From: Pseudomonadota bacterium
Lineage (GTDB): Bacteria > Pseudomonadota > Gammaproteobacteria > Xanthomonadales > Rhodanobacteraceae
Length of the DNA stretch: 41,561 nt
NCBI GenBank assembly: GCA_029779475.1
Contig: JAKPAN010000301.1
Span: 1-41,561, forward strand
Reading direction: 5' to 3'
The translations under genes were made by a program, and so were the position numbers. The notes under the pieces are model-generated. The model had not been told where the DNA came from. It saw only the letters and a program-made list of their open reading frames with translations, and made no database searches. Shown here in pieces: positions 1 to 8,715 of this stretch. Each line of letters starts with the position of its first letter. Position 1 is the first letter of the stretch.

Positions 1-848
1 TGTCGGGCTCGCTCGACGCGCTCGGCGCGAACCGCGCGAGCCTCGCCGCGCAACTGCCCGAGGCGCTGCGCGCGGCCGAGCAGCGCGCGCGCGACGACGA
101 TGCCGGCCAGTTCGGCCTATTCGGTGGTGGTGGCAACACCGCAGCGCCGGCGCAAACCGTCGCGCCGGTCGAAGTGCCCGAATGGCCGATCGCGCAGCGC
201 CTCGCCGGAGAACGCGACACGCTCGGCCATTACCTGTCGGGCCATCCGGCGGACGCGTGGCGCGAGCTGTTCGCGCAGATCACGAGCTGCGCGATCGGAG
301 AGATCGACAAGCACTACAAGCCGCCGCGCGAAGGCCGTCTGCGTTTTTCCGAACTGCCGCAGTTCACGCTCGCCGGCAGCGTCGTCGGTTTGCGCAAGCA
401 GGGCGACAGCCGCGCCTTCGTCACCGTCGAAGACGGATCCGGCAAGTTCGAAGCCGTGCTCTACCGCGAGACGTGGATCGAATACGGCCCGCTGCTCACG
501 CGCGACGCGATGCTCGTCTTCGAAGGCGGCCTCAGCGTCGACGACTTCACCGGCGGCTACCAACTGCGCGTGAACAGCGTGTCGACGATCGATGCGGCCT
601 GCGAGAAGCGCGCGCGCCTGCTGCGCGTCAAGCTCAACGGCATCGACGGCGACTTCGTCGCGCATCTGCATCGCGCACTCGCCGGCCATCGCGGCGGCCA
701 CACGCCGGTGCGGCTGTCCTACCGCAACGCCAACGCGAGCGTCGACGTCGAACTCGGCAACGCCTGGCGTGTGCGCGCGAGCCACGCGCTCGCCGATACG
801 CTGCAGAACCTCGACGGCGTGATCAGCGCCGAGATCGTGTTCAACTGA
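1..848 (+). CDS. dnaE: DNA polymerase III alpha subunit, C-terminal part (partial)
   Basis: The replicative DNA polymerase catalytic subunit; only the last 281 residues are present because the window begins inside the gene (reading frame from base 3, stop TGA at 846-848). The visible part begins with the end of the helix-hairpin-helix region, followed by the typical acidic linker with a QFGLFGGGG stretch and the conserved segment around LGHYLSGHP. An OB-fold follows (roughly from FSELPQFTLAGSVV to YQLRVNSVSTID). The C-terminal tail ends VISAEIVFN. The polymerase and PHP domains lie outside the window. In related bacteria accA usually follows directly; here about 4.2 kb intervenes. A diverged copy of the last 39 bases lies at 2937-2975. 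Confidence 0.95.
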   Translation, partial: SGSLDALGANRASLAAQLPEALRAAEQRARDDDAGQFGLFGGGGNTAAPAQTVAPVEVPEWPIAQRLAGERDTLGHYLSGHPADAWRELFAQITSCAIGEIDKHYKPPREGRLRFSELPQFTLAGSVVGLRKQGDSRAFVTVEDGSGKFEAVLYRETWIEYGPLLTRDAMLVFEGGLSVDDFTGGYQLRVNSVSTIDAACEKRARLLRVKLNGIDGDFVAHLHRALAGHRGGHTPVRLSYRNANASVDVELGNAWRVRASHALADTLQNLDGVISAEIVFN

Positions 849-849
849 C
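811..849 (+). repeat. dnaE 3' end, direct repeat copy 1
   Basis: This 39-base segment encodes the last codons and stop of dnaE. It matches 2937-2975 at 35 of 39 positions in the same orientation, including the in-frame stop codon. Together the two copies flank the TonB receptor gene. The identity is counted directly from the sequence; its origin by recombination is an inference. Confidence 0.8.
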
Positions 850-926
850 AGCCGCAGCCGCGCATTACGCCCACAGACGTATTGCTGCCGAGCCGCCAGG
901 CCGATTTTCGCCCCCGCCCGTTCTCC

Positions 927-932
927 TAGACT
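927..932 (+). promoter_or_regulatory. possible -10 element for the TonB receptor gene
   Basis: TAGACT lies about 48 bases upstream of the start codon at 980, with a weak T-rich -35 candidate near 904-910. Spacing is reasonable, but the -35 is poor, so the call is tentative. Confidence 0.3.
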
Positions 933-979
933 CGATCAATGCCTCATCACTCGACGAGGCCGATTTCTGGGGAATCGAC

Positions 980-2935
980 ATGTTGTGGAATCTGACGCGC
1001 GGCGCCTTCGCCGCGATCCTGAGCGTTGCTGCCTGCACGACCGCGCCCGCGCTGGCGGCGGGAGAACCCGATAGCCTTGCCGAACGCGAGGATGCCGAGG
1101 ACGGTGGCGGCGAGCGACGCGGCGACACGACGGATGCATGGCACGGCGACACCGTCCATGTCACCGCCAAGGGCACCGCCGCCGATGTGCCCGACATGCT
1201 CGCGACCGATGTCGTGCGCTGGGACGAGGCGATCGCCGCTCCGCCCGACGTGCAGGATCTCGTCACTCGCATGCCGGGCGTCGGCGCGACCGGGCAGAAC
1301 GGCCTGTTCGAAACATTCTCGATCCGCGGCAGCGGCGCGAACGGCATCCTCGTCCTCCTCGGCGGCATGCCATTGAGCGCACAGCGCCGCGCCGGCGTGC
1401 CGATTTCCTTCGTCGAACCGGCGCTGCTCGGCGACATCCGCGTCACCCGCGGGCCGGCGGTCGTCCACTACGGACCGGGCGCGCTCGGCGGCGCGATTTC
1501 GATCGAACCGCGCTGGTTCGACGCCTCGTTCCTCGAAGCCGGTTACGCCAGCGCCGGCAACGACGCCAGCCTCGTCGCCGGACTCGGTTCGGACGCGTTT
1601 TCGCTCGGCGTCGCGCGCCACCAGTCCGGCGACAGCCAATCGCCCGACGAGGTGCCGCTGAACACGAGTTACCGGCGCGAGAGCGCCAGCCTGCAATACC
1701 GCAGCCGCTTCGGCGCGTTCGAAGTCGACGCATTGCTGATGCCCTCGCGCACGGAAGACATCGGCAAGTCGAACAGCCGCTATCCGGCGCGCGATTCGAC
1801 CTATCCGGAAGACAGCCACACGCTCGGCCGCGTGCGCGTGCGCCACGACGGCGGCTTCGAGGCGAGCGCCTACGCGCACGATCAGTACCTCGGCACTTGG
1901 AACCGGCGTCCCGGCTCGCCCGACACGTTCGCCGGCGTGCGCAGCCTCGACGCGGGCACGACGGTGCAGCAGACGTTCGAGACCGGCGCGCTCAGCCACG
2001 ACATCGGCATCGAATATTTCGGCCGCCGCAACGTCACCGCCTACGACGCGACGGGTTCGGTGATCAACCGCCGCTACAGCCTGCGCGACGCGAAGGAAGA
2101 CACCTGGTCGTTGTTCGCGGCGAGCGACTGGCGCGTGTCGGATGCGTTTGCGCTCGAGTTCGGCGCGCGCCGCACCTGGATCGAACAAGAGCAGCGCGGC
2201 GCGGGCGCGAGCAATGCCGACCATGCCTTCACGACCGGCGCAGCCTGGACGCCCGGCGGCGGACATCGCATCACGTTCAATGCGTCGACCGGTTACCGCT
2301 TCCCGACGCTGGAAGAGCGCTACTACAGCGGCGTCACCGCGCAGGGCGGAATCGTCGGAAACCCCAACCTCGGCTCGGAACGGTCGCGCGGCGTGGATCT
2401 CGGCTACGCCTGGCACGCAGGCGCCTTGAGCGTCGAAGCGCATGCCTGGCGCAACGCCGTCGACAACCTGATCCAGCTCACCCGCCTCGCGCCGGACGTG
2501 AACGGCTACGGCAACGTCGGCGAAGGCACGTTGCACGGCGCCGAACTTGCGCTCGGCTGGATGCCACCCGCGCCCGGACTGGAACTGCGCGCGACCGCGG
2601 CCATCGTGCGCGGCCACGACGAAACGGGCCGGCCGCTGTACGGCATCCCGCCAGTCACGGCCGGACTCGAAGCACGCTATGTGCGCGACGCCTGGAGCAT
2701 CGGCGCGCGTTACGACCATCGCTGGAAGATGGATCGCCCCGGCTTCGAGGAAGCCGCGCGCGATGCGGTCGACGTCGTCGACGCCGACCTGCGCTGGCAG
2801 GTGCACCGCGAACTCGCCTTGCAGTTCTACCTGCGCAACGCCTTCGACGAAAACTACTACGCGACGGCTGATGAGCTGTCGACGTTCGCGCAGGAGCGCT
2901 CCGTCGGCGTCAACCTGGTGTGGTCGCTGCATTGA
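980..2935 (+). CDS. TonB-dependent outer membrane receptor
   Basis: A 651-residue outer membrane receptor that would import a ligand at the expense of TonB energy. The start at 980 follows a GGGGA ribosome site. It opens with a signal peptide ending near ALA/AGE (about residue 26). A TonB-box-like DTVHVTA follows, then a plug domain (about 65-180) with the conserved VQDLVTRMPGV and SIRGSGANGILVLLGG stretches and RGPAVVHYGPGALGGAI. The rest is a beta barrel with many alternating aromatic strands. The last residue is His rather than the usual aromatic, though the preceding strand (VGVNLVWSL) is normal. The plug resembles siderophore, vitamin B12 or metal receptors, but no ligand can be assigned. 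It stands alone, without a TonB/ExbBD or transporter partner. It is flanked by two copies of the dnaE 3' end, suggesting acquisition. Confidence 0.92.
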   Translation: MLWNLTRGAFAAILSVAACTTAPALAAGEPDSLAEREDAEDGGGERRGDTTDAWHGDTVHVTAKGTAADVPDMLATDVVRWDEAIAAPPDVQDLVTRMPGVGATGQNGLFETFSIRGSGANGILVLLGGMPLSAQRRAGVPISFVEPALLGDIRVTRGPAVVHYGPGALGGAISIEPRWFDASFLEAGYASAGNDASLVAGLGSDAFSLGVARHQSGDSQSPDEVPLNTSYRRESASLQYRSRFGAFEVDALLMPSRTEDIGKSNSRYPARDSTYPEDSHTLGRVRVRHDGGFEASAYAHDQYLGTWNRRPGSPDTFAGVRSLDAGTTVQQTFETGALSHDIGIEYFGRRNVTAYDATGSVINRRYSLRDAKEDTWSLFAASDWRVSDAFALEFGARRTWIEQEQRGAGASNADHAFTTGAAWTPGGGHRITFNASTGYRFPTLEERYYSGVTAQGGIVGNPNLGSERSRGVDLGYAWHAGALSVEAHAWRNAVDNLIQLTRLAPDVNGYGNVGEGTLHGAELALGWMPPAPGLELRATAAIVRGHDETGRPLYGIPPVTAGLEARYVRDAWSIGARYDHRWKMDRPGFEEAARDAVDVVDADLRWQVHRELALQFYLRNAFDENYYATADELSTFAQERSVGVNLVWSLH

Positions 2936-2936
2936 T

Positions 2937-2975
2937 TCGACGGCGCGATCAGCGCCGGGATCCTGCTCAACTGAC
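2937..2975 (+). repeat. remnant copy of the dnaE 3' end, direct repeat copy 2
   Basis: It begins two bases after the TonB receptor stop codon. In the dnaE frame it reads DGAISAGILLN and stop, compared with DGVISAEIVFN and stop at the real dnaE end. There are four mismatches in 39 bases. Homology ends abruptly on both sides. It has no start codon and is not a gene. It is most simply the old or donor end of dnaE left after insertion of the receptor gene. Confidence 0.75.
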
Positions 2976-3028
2976 GCGAGGCCAGACCTTCCCGCGACGA
3001 CGTTCGCGTCCGCACCGCGCCATGCGCA

Positions 3029-3057
3029 TGCACTACGCCGCGTAGTGCAGATGCACT
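3029..3057. promoter_or_regulatory. nested inverted repeats, candidate operator
   Basis: TGCACTAC (3029-3036) and GTAGTGCA (3042-3049) form a perfect 8-base dyad around GCCGC. The right arm also pairs with TGCACT at 3052-3057 across two bases. The hexamer TGCACT/AGTGCA thus occurs three times in alternating orientation. The site is 80-100 bases upstream of the small gene at 3136. It could be a binding site for a dimeric regulator, possibly the adjacent LuxR-type protein, or an RNA hairpin; the sequence alone does not decide. Confidence 0.4.
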
Positions 3058-3135
3058 TCGTGCGCGCTGCCATGCCTGTTCAGAATCCGCTCGCCCACGT
3101 TGCGCTGCGCGACGCGGCAGACAAGGAACGACAGC

Positions 3136-3408
3136 ATGACTGCAAGTCAAAACGGAGAGCGTGTGGGTTGCCTTAGCGATCCGCTCGCGCAACTGGCCAT
3201 TCGCATTGTCGAATACATCGCAACACGCATGTCGACGGTATGGGTGGACGATCTCAGCGAGGTATTCGTCGCGACCAGCGATTCCGCGCGCAGCATTCCC
3301 GCGCATTGGCTGGTCGGCACCTACAGCAGCGGCATGTGCGCACGCGACATCGAGGAAGACTTGCGCGCCGTGCTCGCGGAACGCGCCAAGGACTGGATCA
3401 TCTCTTGA
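3136..3408 (+). CDS. hypothetical protein, 90 residues
   Basis: A small predicted cytoplasmic protein that I do not recognise. The start at 3136 is supported by an AAGGAA ribosome site eight bases upstream. It has no signal peptide or membrane segment. The middle is hydrophobic/amphipathic (LAQLAIRIVEYIATRM). The C-terminal half is acidic and probably helical (ARDIEEDLRAVLAER), and there are two cysteines. Codon choice is less GC-biased than in its neighbours, which fits accessory DNA. Its 3' end overlaps the converging PAS-LuxR gene by 11 bases. Upstream lies the nested inverted repeat at 3029-3057. It sits within the block that separates dnaE from accA. Confidence 0.6.
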   Translation: MTASQNGERVGCLSDPLAQLAIRIVEYIATRMSTVWVDDLSEVFVATSDSARSIPAHWLVGTYSSGMCARDIEEDLRAVLAERAKDWIIS

Positions 3409-4903
3409 CCCGGCGGCGAGGCTTCTCGTAACCGATGAAGCCGCGCTCGCGGCCCCAGACGATCGCATCGCCGCGGCGGTGAACATCGAGTTTGGCGTAC
3501 AGCGCGGATACGTGATTGCGCACCGTGTTGCGCGAGACGCCAAGCGCGACGGCGATCTGCGCGTCGCTGCGCCCTTCGCACATGAGCCCGAGCACTTCGC
3601 GCTCGCGCGAAGTCAGCTCGGCGAGCTCCACGCCGTCGCGCGACGTGGCCGGGTGGCGAATCTGCGCAAGCTTCTCGATGACCGTGCGGCTGAACCAGGA
3701 CGCGTCCTTCATCACCGCATCGAGCGCCGAGACGAGTTGCGCGTCGGAGCGCTTGCGCTCGGAAACATCGTGCACGACGCCGAGCACGCAGGGCCGTTCA
3801 TCGATGGTGACCATTGCCGCTGCGAGCTGCGCCTGCAGCGCGACACCTTCGCGCGTGCGCAGCGAAAAATCGAGATCACGTACCGTGCCGTGCCGTTCAA
3901 GCGCGGCGACCAGCAGGCGGCGCGTGGCTGCGTCGATCCACGCGCCTATCGCGGCGGTATCGGCATTCTCGTCCATGCCCGTGGTTTCGCGGAACGCATC
4001 GTTGACGTCGAGCAATCGCATGCGTTCGAGCGAGGCCAGGAACATCGGCGCCGGCGCGAGGCGGAACGCCTTCGAAAAGCGTTCTTCGCTGTGGCGCAGC
4101 GCCATTTCGGCCTGCTTGCGCGCATCGAGATCGATGAAGGTGAAGAGCATGCACGATTCTTCGCCGACCTCGATCGGCTGACCGGCAACGATCACGAACT
4201 TGGCGCCGCCGCCGGCCATGCGCAGAACGGCTTCGCGTTGCGAAATCGTGAGCCCGTCGCGCAGCGCGAGCTTGGCTTGGTCGCGCGCCTCGGCGTTTTC
4301 GAGCACGTCGATTTCGTAGGCCGAACTGTCCAGCACGGCGGCGCGGTCGTAGCCGCTCATTTCGAGGAAGCCGGTGTTGACCATGATGTAACGCAAGTCG
4401 GACAGGCGGCAAATCAGCGCGGGCGCGGGATTGGCGGAGAAAGTGCGTTCGAAACGTTCCTCTGCGCTGAACCGCTCGGTTTCGTCGCGGATCACCAATG
4501 CAAGCAATTGCGGCCGGCCACGCGCGTCGGCGAGCACGATCCCGCGCAGGCGCTGCACGCGACGGAAATCGTCGTTGCCGCGTCGGCGCACCTCGACGAC
4601 GACGTCGTCGAACGACTGTCCGGCAAGAAGCCGCTGCAGCGGATACTGGGCCGCCTTCAGCGCGCGATGGTTTCGGTAGTCGAGGCGAAAGCGACGCCGG
4701 AATCCAGCGACCGTGCGGCCCAACTCATCGGGCGATGCGAGATCGTACGCCTCCAGCGCGGCCGGATTGGCCCAGGCGATGACGCCGTCCGGGTCGACCA
4801 GAATGACGCCTTCGGACAACCACGCGACGAGCTGCTGCAGTTGCTCGCGATCGATTTTCGGCAACACTGCGCGCGGCAGCGGCTTGACGGTCTTCATCCA
4901 CAC
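3398..4903 (-). CDS. triple-PAS LuxR-type transcriptional regulator
   Basis: A predicted cytoplasmic sensor-regulator of 501 residues. Three PAS-like domains lie at about 20-145, 150-265 and 270-385. Each ends in a PAC-like motif ([24 protein letters not shown]). A short helical linker leads to a C-terminal LuxR/FixJ helix-turn-helix at about 428-490, with [20 protein letters not shown] and [17 protein letters not shown]. There is no receiver or kinase domain, so the signal is probably sensed by a PAS domain and passed directly to DNA binding. No heme or flavin ligand residue can be assigned with confidence. The start is GTG at 4903 or, equally plausible, ATG at 4897; a GGGAG site precedes both. 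It is divergent from accA and convergent with the 90-residue gene. Its target is unknown. Confidence 0.88.
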   Translation of the reverse strand: MWMKTVKPLPRAVLPKIDREQLQQLVAWLSEGVILVDPDGVIAWANPAALEAYDLASPDELGRTVAGFRRRFRLDYRNHRALKAAQYPLQRLLAGQSFDDVVVEVRRRGNDDFRRVQRLRGIVLADARGRPQLLALVIRDETERFSAEERFERTFSANPAPALICRLSDLRYIMVNTGFLEMSGYDRAAVLDSSAYEIDVLENAEARDQAKLALRDGLTISQREAVLRMAGGGAKFVIVAGQPIEVGEESCMLFTFIDLDARKQAEMALRHSEERFSKAFRLAPAPMFLASLERMRLLDVNDAFRETTGMDENADTAAIGAWIDAATRRLLVAALERHGTVRDLDFSLRTREGVALQAQLAAAMVTIDERPCVLGVVHDVSERKRSDAQLVSALDAVMKDASWFSRTVIEKLAQIRHPATSRDGVELAELTSREREVLGLMCEGRSDAQIAVALGVSRNTVRNHVSALYAKLDVHRRGDAIVWGRERGFIGYEKPRRRVKR

Positions 4904-5013
4904 GTCTCCCGTATCGCCTCGTCGAGATCATTCCACACGCCGGCGCATGTTCCCTGAATGCGGCTCGCGGCCTGCGACCGGCCGGCCGTCGTGTCCGCTT
5001 GCGGCCGAGCCGG

Positions 5014-5019
5014 TATACT
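5014..5019 (+). promoter_or_regulatory. -10 element of the accA promoter
   Basis: TATACT is five of six to the sigma-70 consensus and sits 48 bases before the accA start. Transcription would begin near 5026. No strong -35 is visible at 17 bases. Its presence indicates that accA has its own promoter here rather than depending on dnaE read-through. Confidence 0.5.
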
Positions 5020-5066
5020 TCCACGCTTTGCGCCGGCGTCCGGCGCCATGCGGCCCGCGCCGACGA

Positions 5067-6026
5067 ATGAATCCGAATTTCCTAGATTTCGAACAACCGA
5101 TCGCCGATCTGGAAGCCAAGCTCCAGGAATTGCGCAGCGCCAGTCGCGGCCACGCGCTCGACATCGACGACGAGGTCGCCACGCTGCAGGGCAAGTTGCG
5201 CGTGAAGACCGCCGAGATCTTCCGCAACCTCACGCCATGGCAAGTGGCGCAGCTGTCGCGCCATCCGGCGCGGCCGTACACGCTCGACTACGTCGGCGTC
5301 ATCTGCGAGGAATTCCACGAGCTCGCGGGCGATCGCGCCTACGCGGACGACGCGGCGATCGTCGGCGGGATCGCACGCATCGACGGCCGCAGCGTCGTCA
5401 TCATCGGCCACCAGAAAGGCCGCGATACCAAGAGCAAGATCAAGCGCAACTTCGGCATGCCGCGCCCGGAGGGCTACCGCAAGGCGCTGCGCCTCATGCA
5501 GCTCGCCGAACGCTTCAAGCTGCCGATCCTCACCTTCATCGACACGCCCGGCGCGTATCCCGGCGTCGGCGCTGAAGAACGTGGCCAGAGCGAAGCGATC
5601 GCGCGCAACCTGCTCGAGATGGCGCAGCTGCGCACGCCGATCCTATGCACGGTCGTCGGCGAAGGCGGCTCCGGCGGCGCGCTCGCGATCGGCGTCGGCG
5701 ACGTCACCAACATGCTCGAATACAGCACGTATTCGGTGATCACGCCCGAGGCATGTTCGTCGATCCTGTTCAAGACGCCGGAACGCGCGCGCGACGCGGC
5801 CGGCATGCTCGCGATGACCGCGCCGCGACTCAAGGAATTCGGCCTCGTCGACAAGGTGATCCGCGAACCGCTCGGCGGCGCGCACCGCAACCCGCGCGGC
5901 ATGGCGATCCGCCTCAAGGCGATCCTGCTCAACCAGCTCGACGAGTTGGAAAAGCTCGACGACGCGACGCTGCTCGATCGCCGCTACGAACGCCTGCGCG
6001 GCTACGGCGCGTTCATCGGCGCGTAG
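5067..6026 (+). CDS. accA: acetyl-CoA carboxylase carboxyltransferase subunit alpha
   Basis: The alpha subunit of the carboxyltransferase of acetyl-CoA carboxylase; with AccD it transfers the carboxyl group from carboxybiotin to acetyl-CoA, giving malonyl-CoA for fatty acid synthesis. The 319-residue length equals that of the E. coli protein. The start at 5067 ([19 protein letters not shown]) matches the family N-terminus, so longer upstream readings are rejected. Family signatures include [36 protein letters not shown] and [13 protein letters not shown], the last two forming the oxyanion and CoA-binding crotonase fold. It is usually next to dnaE; here the two are separated by about 4.2 kb. 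The next gene begins 18 bases downstream. Confidence 0.97.
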   Translation: MNPNFLDFEQPIADLEAKLQELRSASRGHALDIDDEVATLQGKLRVKTAEIFRNLTPWQVAQLSRHPARPYTLDYVGVICEEFHELAGDRAYADDAAIVGGIARIDGRSVVIIGHQKGRDTKSKIKRNFGMPRPEGYRKALRLMQLAERFKLPILTFIDTPGAYPGVGAEERGQSEAIARNLLEMAQLRTPILCTVVGEGGSGGALAIGVGDVTNMLEYSTYSVITPEACSSILFKTPERARDAAGMLAMTAPRLKEFGLVDKVIREPLGGAHRNPRGMAIRLKAILLNQLDELEKLDDATLLDRRYERLRGYGAFIGA

Positions 6027-6044
6027 CGCCTCCGGCTAGCGCGA

Positions 6045-7259
6045 ATGTCCGATTCCGCGCTTCTTCGCTCCCGTACTGCCGAGCTGATGCCACTGACCGG
6101 CCTGCGCGGCTTTGCCGCGCTGTGGGTCATGCTGTATCACGTCTGGGTGGAGGCGACGCCGCGCCTGATGATGCTCGGCCCGCTCGATCTCACACCGCTG
6201 TTCTCCGCCGGCTGGGCCGGTGTCGACATCTTTTTCACGCTGTCGGCGTTCCTGCTCAGCCTGCCCTATGCGAGCCGGCATCTCGAACACGCATCACCAC
6301 CACCGCTGCGCACGTTCTGGTTGCGCCGCGTGCAGCGCATCCTGCCCGCGTATTACGCGCAATTGTTCGTCCTTGCGGCGCTCGCGGGCTTGCTCGGCAT
6401 CGGCATGTTGCCGGATGTGCCGCAATTCCTCGGCAATCTTCTGTTATTGACCGACTTCGGGCCTTACGGCGCTGCGCCGATGAACCCGGTCACCTATACG
6501 CTGCCGATCGAGTTCGGCTTCTACCTGTTGCTTCCGCTGCTCGCGCGTTGGCTGCGACCAGGCCGTTGGCCGTGGCTGGCATTGTTCGCGATCGTCGTCA
6601 CCCAGCTGTGGCGGCATCTGGTCTTTCCGCAGGTCGCGCACCTCGACGTGCCTTTGCGCGTCATCGCCATGGAGCAATTGCCTGGCCGCCTCGACCAGTT
6701 CGTCGCAGGCATGCTCGCCGCTTACGCATACACGCGCGCGGTCGCCCACGGGCACGCTGCGAACGCACGCGCGAACGACACCTTGCTGCTGCTCGGCGCA
6801 TTGCTGTTCGCGTTGCTGATGTGGGCCGGACATTACGCCGTCGCCACGTACTGGGAAGGCCATCCCCTGCTGTTCGTCTGGCACAGCCTCGCCGGTGTCG
6901 CCGCCGCGGCGATGCTCTACGCGAGCGCGTGCGGCAGCCGAATCGCACGAGTTCTGTTCGACAACGCACCGCTGCGCTACATCGGACTCATCAGTTTCGG
7001 CTTTTATCTCTGGCATTTCCCGGTGATGCAATGGCTCGATCGAGCCCACATCTTCGATGCGATCACTGGCTACCGGCTGCCGTGGATGCTTGCTGCCGTT
7101 CTCGCCATCACCTGCGCGATCGCCACGCTCTCGTACCGCTTCATCGAATTGCCGTTCCTGCGCCTCGGCCGCAGTCGTAAAGACCGCCCCCAGTTGACGA
7201 CGGAAATGGTCGCTGCGACGGACGCTGGCGGCGCCACGCAGTGCGAAAGCGTGCGCTGA
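6045..7259 (+). CDS. acyltransferase family 3 membrane protein
   Basis: An integral membrane acyltransferase (404 residues) of the OafA/YrhL type, which generally moves acetyl or other acyl groups onto exported carbohydrates. The N-terminal signature LTGLRGFAALWVMLYH contains the conserved Arg and His. About ten hydrophobic segments follow, including the second conserved region around RRVQRILPAYYAQLF and the late motif ISFGFYLWHFPVMQWL. There is no C-terminal SGNH domain. The start at 6045 has a weak ribosome site; ATG at 6087 (MPLTGLRG) is an alternative. It lies 18 bases after accA and 10 bases before an exported unknown protein, suggesting cotranscription. The acceptor molecule cannot be inferred. 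Confidence 0.88.
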   Translation: MSDSALLRSRTAELMPLTGLRGFAALWVMLYHVWVEATPRLMMLGPLDLTPLFSAGWAGVDIFFTLSAFLLSLPYASRHLEHASPPPLRTFWLRRVQRILPAYYAQLFVLAALAGLLGIGMLPDVPQFLGNLLLLTDFGPYGAAPMNPVTYTLPIEFGFYLLLPLLARWLRPGRWPWLALFAIVVTQLWRHLVFPQVAHLDVPLRVIAMEQLPGRLDQFVAGMLAAYAYTRAVAHGHAANARANDTLLLLGALLFALLMWAGHYAVATYWEGHPLLFVWHSLAGVAAAAMLYASACGSRIARVLFDNAPLRYIGLISFGFYLWHFPVMQWLDRAHIFDAITGYRLPWMLAAVLAITCAIATLSYRFIELPFLRLGRSRKDRPQLTTEMVAATDAGGATQCESVR

Positions 7260-7269
7260 GGCACCGCTC

Positions 7270-8682
7270 ATGCGCCGTACGTCGATGCTGTCCAGAATCG
7301 TCCGCACCGCAATCCTCGTTTGCGCAATGTCCGCATCGTTGCGCGCGGCGGCGGCCGTGCACACCGAGGAAGAGCCCGTCGTCGACGCCGCTTCGCTGGT
7401 CGAGCCGGCGCTGCTGTCCGGGCCGGGATTTTCGGTCGATCCGCACGTCGAACTGCGCGGCTACATGGCGCATTTCAAGCTCGACACGCGATTCGGTTCG
7501 TTCGACGCGCCGAGCGTGGAAATCCTCGCCGAACGCGAGGCGGAATTGCCGGCGCTCGAATTGCTCGACGCAGCGACGCATTCGGAAGCGTTCACGCGCG
7601 CGGCGGGCGATCGCTTCGCTAGCACCGGAAAGTCGCTAGCCAAGATCGTGATGCACCCGGTCGACACGATCACCGGCATTCCGTCCGGCGTCGCGCGTTT
7701 CCTGCGCGACAAGCTCGTCAAGCTCGGCAACCAGGCGCAGACGCTGTCCGATCGCGCCGCGCGCAAGCTCGGCAGCAGCGGCAATCCGTATCCGTCCGAC
7801 GACGGCCCGATGACCGATGCGCGTGCCGGCGACGCGGAGGATGCGCCACCGAGAAGGCGCAAGAACTGGTTCACGCGCGTCACCAGCGAAGGCGAGCGCT
7901 TCGTCAAGCGCGAGATCAAGTACAACACGGTCAAGCGCGAGATCGCCAAGCGGCTCGGCATCGACCCGTATTCGAGCAATCCGTACGTGCAGGAGCGCCT
8001 GTCGTCGCTGGCGTGGGTCGGCACCGCCGGCAGTTTCAGCGCCGGCAGCGCGCTCGGCGCGGTGGGCGGTGTCGGCGCGGAGGTGCTGTCCAAGGGCGGA
8101 CGCATCGACGAAGTCGTCTGGCGGCTGTCGCCCGACGACCTGCGCGCACGCAACGAGACGCGCCTGCTCGCGCATTGCCGCGACAACCTGCTCGTGCGCC
8201 AATTCCTGCGTCGCGGCGCGTTCTCGCCGACGTTGCAAACGGCGCTTGCCGACGCGCTTGATGCGTTGCAACCGAGCGAGGGTTGCGACCTGTTCCTCGA
8301 ACTCGCGATCACCGCGCAGAACGAGCTGGAAGCGCGCTACATCGTCAATGGGCTCGACCTCGTGCGCACATACCTGGGCGCGCGTGAGAAGCGCGGGCGT
8401 ATCGTTACGGTCGGCGCCGGCTTCGCCTACGTCGCAGCGGATGGCGAACTCGTATTGCCGCTTGCCGTCGATCGGCTGATCTGGACGAACGAAGTCGCCG
8501 CTTTTGTCGCGCGGCGCGATTTCCAGGTCGAGAAAAAGACGGCGCTCGTCGGTGGCGACGCGAGCCCGCTTGCACGGCGGGGGCTGGCGCAGAACGGTTG
8601 GAACGTGATCCTGCGCGCGCCGCGAAAGAATGCACCGCCGTATGCGAAGAGCGAGCCGGGCGCGTCCGGCAGCGACGATTGA
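7270..8682 (+). CDS. exported protein of unknown function
   Basis: A 470-residue protein I cannot assign to a named family. A signal peptide is visible (basic start, hydrophobic core ILVCAMSASLRAAAA), so it is probably periplasmic or envelope-bound. The segment at about 120-150 (KIVMHPVDTITGIPSGVARFL) is reminiscent of proteins that act at membranes. A Gly/Ala-rich apolar stretch near 254-280 could insert in a membrane. The region between them is strongly basic, and the C-terminal third is mixed alpha/beta without recognised motifs. An alternative start is ATG at 7285. It follows the acyltransferase by 10 bases and is probably cotranscribed with it, hinting at an envelope role. An inverted repeat lies behind it. 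Confidence 0.8.
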   Translation: MRRTSMLSRIVRTAILVCAMSASLRAAAAVHTEEEPVVDAASLVEPALLSGPGFSVDPHVELRGYMAHFKLDTRFGSFDAPSVEILAEREAELPALELLDAATHSEAFTRAAGDRFASTGKSLAKIVMHPVDTITGIPSGVARFLRDKLVKLGNQAQTLSDRAARKLGSSGNPYPSDDGPMTDARAGDAEDAPPRRRKNWFTRVTSEGERFVKREIKYNTVKREIAKRLGIDPYSSNPYVQERLSSLAWVGTAGSFSAGSALGAVGGVGAEVLSKGGRIDEVVWRLSPDDLRARNETRLLAHCRDNLLVRQFLRRGAFSPTLQTALADALDALQPSEGCDLFLELAITAQNELEARYIVNGLDLVRTYLGAREKRGRIVTVGAGFAYVAADGELVLPLAVDRLIWTNEVAAFVARRDFQVEKKTALVGGDASPLARRGLAQNGWNVILRAPRKNAPPYAKSEPGASGSDD

Positions 8683-8715
8683 TCCACATCCTGCACGAAT
8701 CCCGGTCGCGCCTCG

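Noticed and set aside
947..3073. 708-residue open frame opposite the TonB receptor
   Set aside because: Shadow of a real gene; the plus strand has signal peptide, plug and barrel.
4713..5066. Upstream extension of accA giving 437 residues
   Set aside because: The extension overlaps the divergent regulator gene and the promoter; the 319-residue form matches the family exactly.
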